Virus record (IMG/VR): IMGVR_UViG_3300037847_002819
Coordinates: 1-64,000 of that record
DNA length: 64,000 nt
Direction: 5' to 3' (one strand)
From: a virus
A program made the position numbers and the translations under genes. The number at the start of each line of letters is the position of its first letter. The stretch's first letter is position 1. Below the pieces are notes generated by a model. The model saw nothing but the letters and a program-made list of their open reading frames with translations. It was not told where the DNA came from and searched no databases. This document shows, in pieces, positions 48,114 through 57,027 of the stretch.

Positions 48114-48485
48114 ATGAATTTGAAACATTTTATGTCTCCCGATGCTCTTAAAATTTTATTTGAACTGAATGGTTGGAATTTGACAAAACCATTCATCCGT
48201 GATGAAGTAGCGGTTTTTACACCGGACTTCTATCCCGAAGGTTATGTTATTGGTCGTGGTAAATACGGCCAAATATACGCTTCGGGTGAAACAAAAATTC
48301 TATTCAAGGATAAGGAATATTCTTCTGTAAGTATTTTATTAGAAGAATATCCTTTCGCAGTTAATAACTTTGATGAGTGGGAATTCATCATTGAGAAAGA
48401 GTGGGTAATTAGTAAAAAAGGTGAGTGGCTTTCATCCTTTTCAACTCTATTTGAATTACCTAAAGCCAGCAAATATAGGTGTTAA
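48114..48485 (+). CDS. Small protein upstream of RNR
   Basis: 123 residues from the ATG at 48114 (MNLKHFMSPDALKILFELNG); a GTG three codons upstream is possible. Alpha/beta, with aromatic-rich strands (VIGRGKYGQIYASGETKILF). Only three bases separate it from the RNR start, so it is probably co-translated. No family recognised. Confidence 0.7.
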   Translation: MNLKHFMSPDALKILFELNGWNLTKPFIRDEVAVFTPDFYPEGYVIGRGKYGQIYASGETKILFKDKEYSSVSILLEEYPFAVNNFDEWEFIIEKEWVISKKGEWLSSFSTLFELPKASKYRC

Positions 48486-48487
48486 AG

Positions 48488-50350
48488 ATGTCAAATACAG
48501 CAATAGAAACATTGTCTGATATTACAGTGCATATGAAATATGCAAGGTATTTACCAGCAAAGAAAAGAAGAGAAACTTGGAATGAAATAGTTGAAAGAAA
48601 CAGAAATATGCATATTAAAAAATATCCAGAATTAACAGAAGAAATAGGTGAAATATATGAAAAATTCGTCAAAACAAAGAAAATCCTCCCTTCTATGCGG
48701 TCTATGCAATTTGGGGGCAAACCTATCGAAATTAGTCCAAATAGGGTTTATAATTGCGCTTATATGCCTATTGATTCCCTTTTATCTTTTAGCGAGGCTA
48801 TGTTCCTACTTCTCGGTGGAACGGGGGTTGGATATTCAGTCCAACGCCATCATATTGAGCAATTACCGGAAATCATTCAACCTAATCCCGAAAGAAAACG
48901 CAGGTATCTTATTAGTGATTCTATTGAAGGATGGGCTGATTCAATTAAAATCCTTTTGGAGTGTTATACCGGAAATAGGAGTAGTAGTCCTATTTTTGAT
49001 TATTCTGATATTAGACCAAAAGGAAGCCTATTAAGGACTAGTGGCGGAAAAGCGCCGGGTTTTCAGCCATTAAGGGAATGTTTAGTTAAAATAGAAGGAA
49101 TGCTTCAAAATAAAAATAATGGCTCTAAATTAGATTCAATTGAAGCACATGATATTATGTGTTATTTAGCAGATGCAGTATTAGCAGGTGGTATTAGGAG
49201 AGCCGCTATGATTAGTTTATTTAGTGCAGATGATTCTAAAATGATTAGTTGTAAGTCTGGTAATTGGTGGGAAAATAATCCACAAAGAGGTCGTGCAAAT
49301 AATTCAGCAGTTATTCTTAGACATAGAGTGACTAAAGACTTCTTTATGGGTCTATGGGAAAGAATACAACATAGTGGTAGTGGTGAACCGGCAGTTTATT
49401 TCAGTAATGATAAAGATTGGGGAACAAACCCATGTTGTGAAATTGCTTTGCGACCATATCAGTTTTGTAATCTAACAGAAGTAAATGCTTCTGATATTAC
49501 AGACCAAGCAGATTTAGAAGCAAGAGTAAAAGCGGCTTCATTCATAGGAACGCTTCAAGCAGGTTATACTGATTTCCATTACCTTAGAGAAATATGGAAA
49601 AAGAACACTGAAAAAGATTCTTTGCTCGGTGTATCTATGACAGGTATTGCTTCTAATGTTGTTGAACCTTTAGATTTAGAAATGGCTTCGTTTGCCGCTA
49701 AACAGGAAAACAAGAGGATTTCTAAAATCATTGGTGTAAAACCTGCGGCTAGAATTACTTGTGTAAAACCTGCTGGAACTACTTCTCTCGTTTTAGGAAC
49801 AAGTAGTGGTATTCATGCTTGGCACGACAATTATTACATTCGAAGAATTAGAGTAGGTAAGAATGAAGCAATCTATTCTTATCTATCATCTAATCATCCG
49901 GAATTGGTTGAAGATGAATACTTCAATCCGGAGGAACAAGCAGTTATTTCTATTCCTCAAAAGTCTCCCGATGATGCTATCACAAGACATGAATCAGTAT
50001 TTGATTTATTGGAGCGTGTTAAGAATTTTAGTATTCGTTGGGTTAGAACAGGCCATATTGATGGTTTGAATAGCCATAATGTGTCTGCAACAATATCTGT
50101 TAAAGATGATGAATGGGATGATGTTGGCGAATGGTTATGGATGAATAGACACTACTACAATGGTTTGTCTGTATTACCTTATGATGGAGGAACATACAAA
50201 CAAGCACCATTTGAAACAATAGATAAGGAAACATATGATGAAATGATGTTAGCCTTAACTAAGATTGATTTAACTAAAATTACCGAAGAACAAGACGATA
50301 CTAACTTAACAGGCGAATTGGCTTGTGCTGGTGGGGCTTGTGAAATCTAG
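48488..50350 (+). CDS. Ribonucleotide reductase, probably class II (adenosylcobalamin)
   Basis: 620 residues from the ATG at 48488 after AGGTGTTAAAG. NRVYNCAYMP gives the first redox Cys (about 90); NPCCEIALRPYQFCNLTEVN (about 318-337) is the finger-loop with the N-x-C-x-E active site; the C-terminal pair is CAGGAC. Single-chain layout with no small subunit gene nearby, no ATP cone, and the RPYQxCNLTEV form all fit class II enzymes, which use vitamin B12 and need no oxygen. It makes deoxynucleotides for virus replication. Confidence 0.9.
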   Translation: MSNTAIETLSDITVHMKYARYLPAKKRRETWNEIVERNRNMHIKKYPELTEEIGEIYEKFVKTKKILPSMRSMQFGGKPIEISPNRVYNCAYMPIDSLLSFSEAMFLLLGGTGVGYSVQRHHIEQLPEIIQPNPERKRRYLISDSIEGWADSIKILLECYTGNRSSSPIFDYSDIRPKGSLLRTSGGKAPGFQPLRECLVKIEGMLQNKNNGSKLDSIEAHDIMCYLADAVLAGGIRRAAMISLFSADDSKMISCKSGNWWENNPQRGRANNSAVILRHRVTKDFFMGLWERIQHSGSGEPAVYFSNDKDWGTNPCCEIALRPYQFCNLTEVNASDITDQADLEARVKAASFIGTLQAGYTDFHYLREIWKKNTEKDSLLGVSMTGIASNVVEPLDLEMASFAAKQENKRISKIIGVKPAARITCVKPAGTTSLVLGTSSGIHAWHDNYYIRRIRVGKNEAIYSYLSSNHPELVEDEYFNPEEQAVISIPQKSPDDAITRHESVFDLLERVKNFSIRWVRTGHIDGLNSHNVSATISVKDDEWDDVGEWLWMNRHYYNGLSVLPYDGGTYKQAPFETIDKETYDEMMLALTKIDLTKITEEQDDTNLTGELACAGGACEI

Positions 50351-50358
50351 GTGATTAG

Positions 50359-50703
50359 ATGAAAACTCGCAGGATTCGGCCTATCCGTCATTTGAGTTTT
50401 GATGACTTTGTAAGAGTCATTATTTCTTATGATGATGTATGGTCTAATTCTGCGAAAAAGAAGATTAAATTAGCACTTGACGCTTGTGCAGGTTTAGAAG
50501 ATGAAACAGACAAAAAGTATAGACTTTGGCAGACTGTTAAAATAGTATTATGGGAAATACCCGAAGCGGTGGAAAGAGGCTTTGCTGACTATGCTAGAAA
50601 AGCATTTGCAGAAAGACATGAAGCCCTTCAATACCATAATAAAAACCAAACTGATTTCTATAATAATTATATTTACGGAATAATGAAAGGGTGGTATAAA
50701 TGA
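50359..50703 (+). CDS. Small helical protein
   Basis: 114 residues, MKTRRIRPIRHLSFDDFVRV, Arg-rich start, then helices with LALDACAGLEDETDKKYRLW. It follows RNR by eight bases and overlaps the next gene. A regulator of RNR or unrelated; not recognised. Confidence 0.7.
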   Translation: MKTRRIRPIRHLSFDDFVRVIISYDDVWSNSAKKKIKLALDACAGLEDETDKKYRLWQTVKIVLWEIPEAVERGFADYARKAFAERHEALQYHNKNQTDFYNNYIYGIMKGWYK

Positions 50704-50867
50704 AAGAAAAAGACCCCGAATATACAAAGAGTCATTGGTCGTATAAAAAAAGAGTCGCTACTAAATGTAGGATTTGTGGAGGCCAACTGCTTTTACCGGA
50801 AGATATGAAAAAAGAAATTCACAAAGAATGTGTTAATAATATAAATGATAATAGTTATATGATGTGA
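50700..50867 (+). CDS. 55-residue zinc-finger microprotein
   Basis: MKEKDPEYTKSHWSYKKRVA then KCRICGGQLLLPEDM ... IHKECVNN. CxxC with H-x3-C makes a zinc finger like those in short phage DNA-binding proteins. Start overlaps the upstream stop. Confidence 0.73.
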   Translation: MKEKDPEYTKSHWSYKKRVATKCRICGGQLLLPEDMKKEIHKECVNNINDNSYMM

Positions 50868-50871
50868 TAAA

Positions 50872-52119
50872 ATGAATGAATTAAAAATAAGAATACGAAG
50901 ACCTGACGATTCCCAAGAATTTTGGAGAACAACGATTAAAAGTAATTTGATTAAATCGGCATACGATGTTCAAATTCAATCTAATAGAAATGCGAAAGAC
51001 CCTGTTCATTCTGCTATTACGACTTTCTTTTCTAGTAACTTAAAATCTTCAAGAGGATATTATAATAGACACTATAAATATATGAGATTACCTTCACAGG
51101 ACTTCAACGAAGTTATTGATATTGGAGGTTGTTTGATAGCATTAGGAAGAAGGGGTAATAGATATACTCTAAATGGTAAAACGGAAAGTTTGCATACTAT
51201 TGCTTCTGCTTTGGCTAGAGTTACTTTCAAGTCCTGTTTTGAAAAAGATGTGGCTAAACTAATGAAAGGACTGTATGCTACTCTAAGTATTCCCGAAGAT
51301 GTAAAGTATTGTTTAGAGAATAGAGTGCCATTTCATTTCTTCGATAATTTTCAGAAAACCGAAGTTAGATTGAATTGTCAACAGATTAGCGATAGCGAAG
51401 TTGCAATTGAAGTTAGTGATGGAGTTTGGGGAACAATGACTAATAAAGAATTAGAATCCTTCTGTGCTTTTTATCTTCATGGTAAAAAGAGAAGTAAAAA
51501 ATGGATGTTTTGTTCTCCTGAGATTCTTTATGAAAGAACAGTAGGAGTTAAACCAAAAATTTCAGATAGAAAACTAATGATTGAATTTCTAAAGCAAAAT
51601 AGACAACAGGATATTGTCGAAGATAGGGCTAAGTTATTGGTTAAAGAAACGGCAGAAAAATATCCCGACAGAATCAAAGTCGTTTATGATGATGATAAAG
51701 AAGTATCAGCCATGTATGTTCGTGGAAAAGGTTGGGATTGGAAACTTACTAACACTAAATTCAAATCAGATATTCAGATGGTTTCGACATTTGTTTACTC
51801 AACACCCGATACTGATGAATACTTCGCACAAAGAATTGAGAAGTGGGAAGAAGAATGTTTGGGAATTAATAATGATGCTGTTAATAATGGTTCTGAAGAA
51901 GAAATTAAATTACCGCCAAAACCAACTAATGAACCTCAATGGAAAGGGCCGATTTGTATTGATAATATGTCTGGTGGTTCTTCTTTAGGCGACCAATTTG
52001 TAGCAAGAGCATTAGCACTTCTTAATGATACTTTAACAGTAAAAATAGTTAACACGATTAAAAGGTATATATGTAATGATGAAAATAGTATAAGAGTTGA
52101 TTTTGATGAAATGCAGTGA
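50872..52119 (+). CDS. Protein of unknown function upstream of TFB
   Basis: 415 residues. The N-terminal 120 residues are basic with aromatic motifs (YYNRHYKYMRLPSQDFNE) and a strand-rich part (IDIGGCLIALGRRGNRYTLN). The C-terminal 100 residues are acidic (EEECLGINNDAVNNGSEEE). I find no motif I can name. The stop lies inside the next gene, so translation is coupled to TFB, which suggests a role in transcription or replication. Confidence 0.75.
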   Translation: MNELKIRIRRPDDSQEFWRTTIKSNLIKSAYDVQIQSNRNAKDPVHSAITTFFSSNLKSSRGYYNRHYKYMRLPSQDFNEVIDIGGCLIALGRRGNRYTLNGKTESLHTIASALARVTFKSCFEKDVAKLMKGLYATLSIPEDVKYCLENRVPFHFFDNFQKTEVRLNCQQISDSEVAIEVSDGVWGTMTNKELESFCAFYLHGKKRSKKWMFCSPEILYERTVGVKPKISDRKLMIEFLKQNRQQDIVEDRAKLLVKETAEKYPDRIKVVYDDDKEVSAMYVRGKGWDWKLTNTKFKSDIQMVSTFVYSTPDTDEYFAQRIEKWEEECLGINNDAVNNGSEEEIKLPPKPTNEPQWKGPICIDNMSGGSSLGDQFVARALALLNDTLTVKIVNTIKRYICNDENSIRVDFDEMQ

Positions 52120-53005
52120 ATGTGGTTGTTTAGTCTTTAATTATAATGAAAGACTAGGAGAGACAGAATGTAGTGATTGCGGATTAGTAATCGTAACAGA
52201 TTTGTTTGAAGAAAGTGTCAGAATGATAGATGATGGAAAGGTTGTCCATTCTGCTGAAAGGGGAGAATTAGGTTCTGTAATAACAGGAAAGGGTTCGTTT
52301 AAGTTTAATAGAAGAGGTAACAATAATGTTATTCCTAGACATATTACTGCTGGTTTGCAGACTTGTAATATGATTCTATCTTCTATCCAAATAAACCATC
52401 CTCTTAAAGATAGAGTTAAGGAATGTTACTTAGAAGCACAAAAGAAAGGTTTGTTTGGAAAAATCAAACTAGAGGCTAGATGCACTGCTACTGTCTTCTA
52501 TGTTCTGAAAGAAAATAGAACACCTGTTCCTATGAAAAAATTATGTTCTGAATATTCGTGTTCAACTAAAGTAGTGAATAGATTAGTGCGGAAAATGATT
52601 CACCACTTCAAAAGTAAGAATATACTTTATGGAGCAGACCCCTCTTTTATGTTAAAGCAGACCTGTTCTAGAATAACAGATGATGTAATGTTTTATTCTA
52701 ATGCTATGGATTTGATGTTAAAGTTAGAACCTATCATAGAAGACCATTGTTATCATAAATCAAAGGCATATTACGCAAGTGTATGTTGGGTGGCGACAAA
52801 TATGTTTAGATATTATGGTGTAACTAAGAATGATATTTCTGAAAGCACAGATATTTCCTTATCAGCAATAGGAAAGACAAGTAAAAAATTAATCCAAATG
52901 TTAGGATTCGATAAAATGTCCGAAATTAAAGGGCGAGATATAATAGAATATGGTGATATAAATGACAATAAGAATGAGAGATGTAATACCGACAAGCGAG
53001 CATAG
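52106..53005 (+). CDS. tfb: Transcription factor B (TFIIB homologue)
   Basis: 299 residues from the ATG at 52106 (MKCSECGCLVFNYNERLGET). N-terminal zinc ribbon C3-x2-C6 ... C22-x2-C25, a B-finger/linker region, then two cyclin-like repeats (about 95-190 and 195-285), as in archaeal TFB. TFB binds the BRE beside the TATA box and recruits RNA polymerase. A virus copy could redirect host polymerase to the palindrome-linked promoters of this genome; that link is inference. A TTG three codons upstream is an alternative start. Confidence 0.92.
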   Translation: MKCSECGCLVFNYNERLGETECSDCGLVIVTDLFEESVRMIDDGKVVHSAERGELGSVITGKGSFKFNRRGNNNVIPRHITAGLQTCNMILSSIQINHPLKDRVKECYLEAQKKGLFGKIKLEARCTATVFYVLKENRTPVPMKKLCSEYSCSTKVVNRLVRKMIHHFKSKNILYGADPSFMLKQTCSRITDDVMFYSNAMDLMLKLEPIIEDHCYHKSKAYYASVCWVATNMFRYYGVTKNDISESTDISLSAIGKTSKKLIQMLGFDKMSEIKGRDIIEYGDINDNKNERCNTDKRA

Positions 53006-53141
53006 ATATTGGAAAAAGGATTTTCTAAATACTTATGTGACTACCAATAATAAAAGAAAAGAGTATTGTAAATATCAAACTCTTTTGGGTCGTAAAGACT
53101 CGTTTAAGATATATGAAGAAGCAAGGAGGAAGTTTAAGTGA
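52962..53141 (+). CDS. 59-residue basic protein
   Basis: MTIRMRDVIPTSEHRYWKKD then TTNNKRKEYCKYQTLLGRKD and a Lys/Arg end. It starts 44 bases inside the end of the tfb gene in another frame and its stop overlaps the next start. Basic; possibly nucleic-acid binding. Confidence 0.62.
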   Translation: MTIRMRDVIPTSEHRYWKKDFLNTYVTTNNKRKEYCKYQTLLGRKDSFKIYEEARRKFK

Positions 53142-53773
53142 ATATATTTGCACTATCAAGAAATCCGCAAGAAGCGGCACTAGAAATGTTAGACAAGCAC
53201 ATAGTTAAAATGCCAACGGAAACTTGCCAAATGTTACATACAAATGTTTTGTATTTTGACTACATTGAACATTATGGTGAAGAACCTACTTTAGCGCAAG
53301 TAAAGCAGTTTCATAGAGATATTAATTCAAAACTAATGAAACCTGCTATGTTGAATCATCCTTCAACAATATGGGCTAGACAGAACCCTCATAATACTCG
53401 ATGGTTATATGAGCATGGTAAAGCATTATGTGAAGAATATACCTATCGCTACGGCAAGGTTCATGGTTCGCAATCTAGAATATTAGATATAGCATATACG
53501 ATTGATGAAGATTCTAATTGGTCGTTTGCTACACCTGTAACTATTGCTATGGATGATAAGTATAGATTAGTCAAAGATAACAGGATTCCCGATTGGGACT
53601 TCGTAATTAATAGTTACAGACATTATTACCTTCAAGGTAAATGGAGGTTTGCTGAATGGAGGGCAAATAGAATGCCAACATGGTGGCCTAAAGACCACTA
53701 CAAAAACAAATACAATGAAGGAATAGACAATTATAATAAAAGATGGAATGCAAAATTGGAGAGATTAGAATGA
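53138..53773 (+). CDS. Conserved phage protein, DKHxxKM type
   Basis: 211 residues, GTG start after AAGGAGGAAGTTTAA. MNIFALSRNPQEAALEMLDK with DKHIVKMPTETCQML, then HPSTIWARQNPHNTRWLYEH and LCEEYTYRYGKVHGS match a family widespread in phages; I know it only as uncharacterised. Invariant His, Lys and Trp/Arg residues suggest an enzyme. It ends in the middle of the operon leading to the E1-like gene, which overlaps it by four bases. Confidence 0.8.
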   Translation: MNIFALSRNPQEAALEMLDKHIVKMPTETCQMLHTNVLYFDYIEHYGEEPTLAQVKQFHRDINSKLMKPAMLNHPSTIWARQNPHNTRWLYEHGKALCEEYTYRYGKVHGSQSRILDIAYTIDEDSNWSFATPVTIAMDDKYRLVKDNRIPDWDFVINSYRHYYLQGKWRFAEWRANRMPTWWPKDHYKNKYNEGIDNYNKRWNAKLERLE

Positions 53774-54330
53774 AGAGAAAAATATTGATTATAGGAGTGG
53801 GTGGTATTGGGAGTTTCCTAGTGCCACTATTAGATAAAGTAGGAATGTATGATATTTCAGTGGCAGACCCCGATAAGGTCGAAACTAAGAATTTAACATA
53901 TCAAAACTTTACAGAAGAAGATGTTAATTTTCACAAAGTAAGTAGGATGAATGCTCGATATAATAGTGTTAATAATGCGAGCAAATTTCCTATCCTAACT
54001 TCTAAACAAATGCAAGGATATGATTTAGTCGTATGTTGTGTTGATAATTTATCAGTTAGAAGAACCTTGTATAATTCAAATATTAAATGGTTGGATTTAA
54101 GAGCGCAAGGTCGTAATGGGGCTTTCGTTACTTCTGATGCAGACCCTAAAATGTATGATTCTTTATTAGCAGGGCCAGATGGTTCATTTTCTTGTCAAGG
54201 AAATTCATGGGATGGTAGCAATAGTGGCGTTCATTTCATGCAAGTTGTTATTGCAGGTATTGGCGCACAATGGATTCAAAGATGGTTTAACAAAGAAGAT
54301 GTAAAATCCTTTATGGTAATTAATGTATAG
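53770..54330 (+). CDS. ThiF/MoeB/E1-like adenylating enzyme
   Basis: 186 residues from the ATG that overlaps the previous stop. Rossmann-type ATP-binding GVGGIG (10-14), DPDKVETKNLTYQ (33-45) equal to the DxDxVxxxNLxRQ motif, Arg59/Asn61 for ATP, VDN (91-93, the Asp that binds Mg-ATP), and LRAQGRNGAF. A single Cys142 in SFSCQG could be the thiol acceptor. It lacks the zinc CxxC pairs of MoeB and is shorter than family members (usually about 240), so it is a minimal adenylation domain. Its expected role is to adenylate the C-terminal Gly of the Ubl. Confidence 0.88.
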   Translation: MKRKILIIGVGGIGSFLVPLLDKVGMYDISVADPDKVETKNLTYQNFTEEDVNFHKVSRMNARYNSVNNASKFPILTSKQMQGYDLVVCCVDNLSVRRTLYNSNIKWLDLRAQGRNGAFVTSDADPKMYDSLLAGPDGSFSCQGNSWDGSNSGVHFMQVVIAGIGAQWIQRWFNKEDVKSFMVINV

Positions 54331-54341
54331 GAGGAATAAAA

Positions 54342-55421
54342 ATGAAAGGAGAGAAATGGACAACAGGACAAATAATGAGAGGCGCATATTTGCGCTTAGT
54401 GGAAAAAAGAACTTGGCCGCAAATTAAAACACAGATGGAAAAAGAAGGCTTTCCTGTTAGAAGTGTTGATAATTATGGTGCTACAATTAGAAGATGTATC
54501 AATCAATATAACATATCTTTTGATGATGAACCTAAAACAAGTGATTGGAGAAGTGACCCTGCCACAAGAAAACAATGCAGGTATATTGCTTCTATGACAC
54601 TACCCGATGGTAAAAATAGCGAAATCACTAAATTAACAAATGAGTTAATAGAAGCCTCAAAGCGTGGTGAATTTGATAAAGAGGCCGCTAATGAGCAGAT
54701 TAAACTATTAGAAACTACTCTATTAGAGGCTCAATCTTTCAATGTTAAAGCGAAGAATAATACTAACTTGTTATACAGTGGTGTTGCTACCCGTTGGACT
54801 CCAAAAGAAGATGCTCTTTTGGTTAATTGGATGAATGAGCATAAAGACGGAGAACAGGGTTTTCCTCCTAATCTGAATAGAACCCCTAGAGCGTGTCGTG
54901 AAAGATGGTTGAGAAGCCTAAAACATCTAACTCCTTCTATTAAGACTGTTAGAAAGAATGGCACATATACTCTTCAAGATGAAACACCTTTGGAGCAAAC
55001 ATTGGTGTATTATGAAGAACCTAAGAATACAAGTAAAAGACCTAAAAATTGGACTCGCTTGAATAATGAAAGTATTGAATATCCTAATACTAACAAACCG
55101 TGGACATATGATGAATCATTAGAAGCATTGGTAATGTGGCATTCTATGTCAATTGATGATGCGAGAGAAAAGTTTGGTCGCCCATATTGGGTGATAGCAA
55201 AACATATCGAGAAGCATTTTGATTTTACATATGCTGAAAGTAAATCGTTGCTTATGGAGGCCGCAGGTATCAAGAATCAATTAGAGGCTAATAAGTTAGC
55301 AGAAAAGAAACCTTCGCTTAGGAAGCGTTGGAGAGACAAGAGAAACGCTAAAAAGCAAAGGCGACTAGAGAAGAAACTAGCAAAGACCCAAAGAAAATTG
55401 GAGAAGATGGAGTTGGAATAA
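54342..55421 (+). CDS. Myb/SANT-like DNA-binding protein
   Basis: 359 residues. Three Myb-like segments: WTTGQIMRGAYLRLVEKRTW (about 6-50), WTPKEDALLVNWMNEHKDGE with ACRERWLRSLKH (about 150-195), and WTYDESLEALVMWHSM (about 250-290). The C-terminus is an extremely basic coiled coil (KRWRDKRNAKKQRRLEKKLA). Trp at the start of each repeat and RERW in the recognition helix fit sequence-specific DNA binding. It lies between the E1-like and JAMM genes, so it is probably an operon partner by expression only. Start after GGAGGAATAAAA. Confidence 0.82.
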   Translation: MKGEKWTTGQIMRGAYLRLVEKRTWPQIKTQMEKEGFPVRSVDNYGATIRRCINQYNISFDDEPKTSDWRSDPATRKQCRYIASMTLPDGKNSEITKLTNELIEASKRGEFDKEAANEQIKLLETTLLEAQSFNVKAKNNTNLLYSGVATRWTPKEDALLVNWMNEHKDGEQGFPPNLNRTPRACRERWLRSLKHLTPSIKTVRKNGTYTLQDETPLEQTLVYYEEPKNTSKRPKNWTRLNNESIEYPNTNKPWTYDESLEALVMWHSMSIDDAREKFGRPYWVIAKHIEKHFDFTYAESKSLLMEAAGIKNQLEANKLAEKKPSLRKRWRDKRNAKKQRRLEKKLAKTQRKLEKMELE

Positions 55422-55910
55422 ATGAATGGTAAATTTAATACAGTAATGAAAAGAATAGATTTAGAAGCAAATAGATTAAAGGCTGAATTATACATAGATG
55501 CTTATTATGAACAAGGTATGGAAATAAAAGATTTATTTGAACATATTTGGTTTGCTTCAACAGAAATACTGAATGGTTTAGAGGTTCAAGTTGTTATTGA
55601 TTCTAATGACGCTATTCATATTTCGTCAGGTTCAGCAGGTTATGTTGATTTTCAAATTGACCCTGTTGGAATGAAATTACCGATTAAGTGCTGGATTCAC
55701 ACACACCCATTCGGTAGTGCTTATTTCAGTGGAACTGATATTAGAACAGTTAGTATTTGGCAACCATTAATGAAGACTGCTTATGTGTTAGGTGGAGATG
55801 GGCATTATGGTTCTTGGAATCAAAAAGAACCTTATCTATTAGATATATACCGTAACCATGAATATGAAAGAACACAAGTTTGGGTTAGAAAAGGAGATGA
55901 AGAAGAATGA
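55422..55910 (+). CDS. JAMM/MPN+ metalloprotease (Ubl-processing candidate)
   Basis: 162 residues. WIHTHPFGSAYFSGTD gives the JAMM zinc motif HxHP(x6)SxxD with H93, H95, S103 and D106; the partner Glu is probably among Glu41, Glu48 or Glu54. JAMM proteins cut isopeptide or linear bonds after ubiquitin-like proteins, or trim Ubl precursors. With the E1-like gene 1.1 kb upstream and the Gly-Gly Ubl at 47.8 kb, it is a likely deconjugase. Stop overlaps the next start through GATGAAGAAGAATGA. Confidence 0.88.
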   Translation: MNGKFNTVMKRIDLEANRLKAELYIDAYYEQGMEIKDLFEHIWFASTEILNGLEVQVVIDSNDAIHISSGSAGYVDFQIDPVGMKLPIKCWIHTHPFGSAYFSGTDIRTVSIWQPLMKTAYVLGGDGHYGSWNQKEPYLLDIYRNHEYERTQVWVRKGDEEE

Positions 55911-56221
55911 GATTTAGAAGAATTAAAAGTGGAAATAATGCAATTAGACAATACAAAGGAAAGCCGTTCAATAAAGAAACGCAGTATGGCGAATCGGATG
56001 CTAAGGCAGTCGCTAGAATAACTCTAAGTGAAAGAAAGCGAAGACATATGTCAAAACACCCTAATGATGAAAATACTACTAATCCAAACAAGGGAGTTTA
56101 TTGGGGCAAGAAAGGTAAGTCTCACAAAGACTTAATGGAATTCCATAAGAATCATATTTGGACATATATTGATGCTGATATGAATAAGGGATGGGTTAAC
56201 ATCAGTGGTGAAGAAGAATGA
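55907..56221 (+). CDS. Basic protein of unknown function
   Basis: 104 residues, Lys/Arg/Asn-rich (MRFRRIKSGNNAIRQYKGKP) and YWGKKGKSHKDLMEFHKNH. Ends SGEEE through the repeated junction. Possibly nucleic-acid binding; not recognised. Confidence 0.7.
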   Translation: MRFRRIKSGNNAIRQYKGKPFNKETQYGESDAKAVARITLSERKRRHMSKHPNDENTTNPNKGVYWGKKGKSHKDLMEFHKNHIWTYIDADMNKGWVNISGEEE

Positions 56222-56490
56222 TACAATGGATGCTTAGGAAGACAATATGGTTTATGGGTCTTGTTTATGTTACATTAGACAAGTTTGTAAAATATGAAGA
56301 TAGTGATAAAATCTTAGGTATTAAGATTGATGATGATTTTCAAAGAATGACAAGAAGAGAATTATGTAATTATGTCGAATTTAAGTTTGGCTGGGATGAA
56401 GGTTCTTTTTGGGGATTGCAGTCCACACAGAAAATTAGAGTATGTTGCCAAGTGGCAAGAAATAATAGATTCAAAGGTGAAGAAGAATGA
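56218..56490 (+). CDS. Small protein, hydrophobic N-terminus
   Basis: 90 residues. MIQWMLRKTIWFMGLVYVTL could be a weak membrane anchor; the rest is charged with EFKFGWDEGSFWGL and CC near the end. Ends KGEEE through the repeated junction. Function unknown. Confidence 0.7.
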   Translation: MIQWMLRKTIWFMGLVYVTLDKFVKYEDSDKILGIKIDDDFQRMTRRELCNYVEFKFGWDEGSFWGLQSTQKIRVCCQVARNNRFKGEEE

Positions 56491-56666
56491 ATACAAAAGT
56501 AAAGGCAGAAGTGTTAGATGAAATAATAAGTTATTTGGATATTATGAGAGAGAACAGTCAACATCATCAAGATGAATATGACGCTATTCAGTTTTTGCTA
56601 AATAACAGAACAAAAACAATTTGGCAGTTGCCATTTGAAATAACCCCTTTAGGTGATGCGGAATGA
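56487..56666 (+). CDS. 59-residue helical protein
   Basis: MNTKVKAEVLDEIISYLDIM then HHQDEYDAIQFLLNNRTKTI. It overlaps the previous stop and the next start, filling the interval exactly. It precedes the GroES-like gene. No family recognised. Confidence 0.7.
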   Translation: MNTKVKAEVLDEIISYLDIMRENSQHHQDEYDAIQFLLNNRTKTIWQLPFEITPLGDAE

Positions 56667-56878
56667 AAGCAGTAGGAGAATATGTAATTGTAAAAATAGA
56701 AGAAACAAAAAGCGAAAGTGGTATTTTAACTAAAGCCGCTAATCAAGGAAGAGTGATAGATTGTAAGGTTGATACTAGCCTTAGAGATAAGATTGTTCTT
56801 TTTAACGATAAGAGAGACTATACAAGACAAAACGATATTTTGTTTATTCCCTATGAGTTTATCTTGGCGGTGGTATAA
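56663..56878 (+). CDS. Short GroES-like co-chaperonin
   Basis: 71 residues, shorter than the usual 90-110. MKAVGEYVIVKIEETKSESG ILTK resembles the start of Cpn10 with a truncated mobile loop (SESGILTK, cf. SAGGIVLT), and DILFIPYEFILAV is the C-terminal strand. The roof hairpin is missing. It lies two genes before GroEL, as in group I operons. It would cap the viral chaperonin. Confidence 0.78.
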   Translation: MKAVGEYVIVKIEETKSESGILTKAANQGRVIDCKVDTSLRDKIVLFNDKRDYTRQNDILFIPYEFILAVV

Positions 56879-57027
56879 TGTGCGATAATTGCGGTCAAAA
56901 TGCAACTAGATACAAAGCGTTTGGTGCTACCGGCTGGAGATATTTTTGTAGTGAAAGATGCTACGCTAGATTTAATGCTATGCCTATTCAAGAAGAAGGA
57001 TATTATGGATTGGAGAGATTAGAATGA
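56878..57027 (+). CDS. Zinc-finger microprotein between GroES-like and GroEL
   Basis: 49 residues: MCDNCGQNATRYKAFGATGW then YFCSERCYARFNA. CxxC and CxxxC with a spacing like TRASH/MYM zinc fingers. Start shares bases with the previous stop (TAATG) and its end overlaps the GroEL start, so the three genes are coupled. Confidence 0.75.
   Translation: MCDNCGQNATRYKAFGATGWRYFCSERCYARFNAMPIQEEGYYGLERLE

Noticed and set aside
55422-55910. JAMM protein as a tail-tip assembly protein (lambda gpK-like)
   Set aside because: gpK-like proteins carry an NlpC/P60 domain and lie in the tail operon. This one is a single JAMM domain in the early operon near an E1-like gene.
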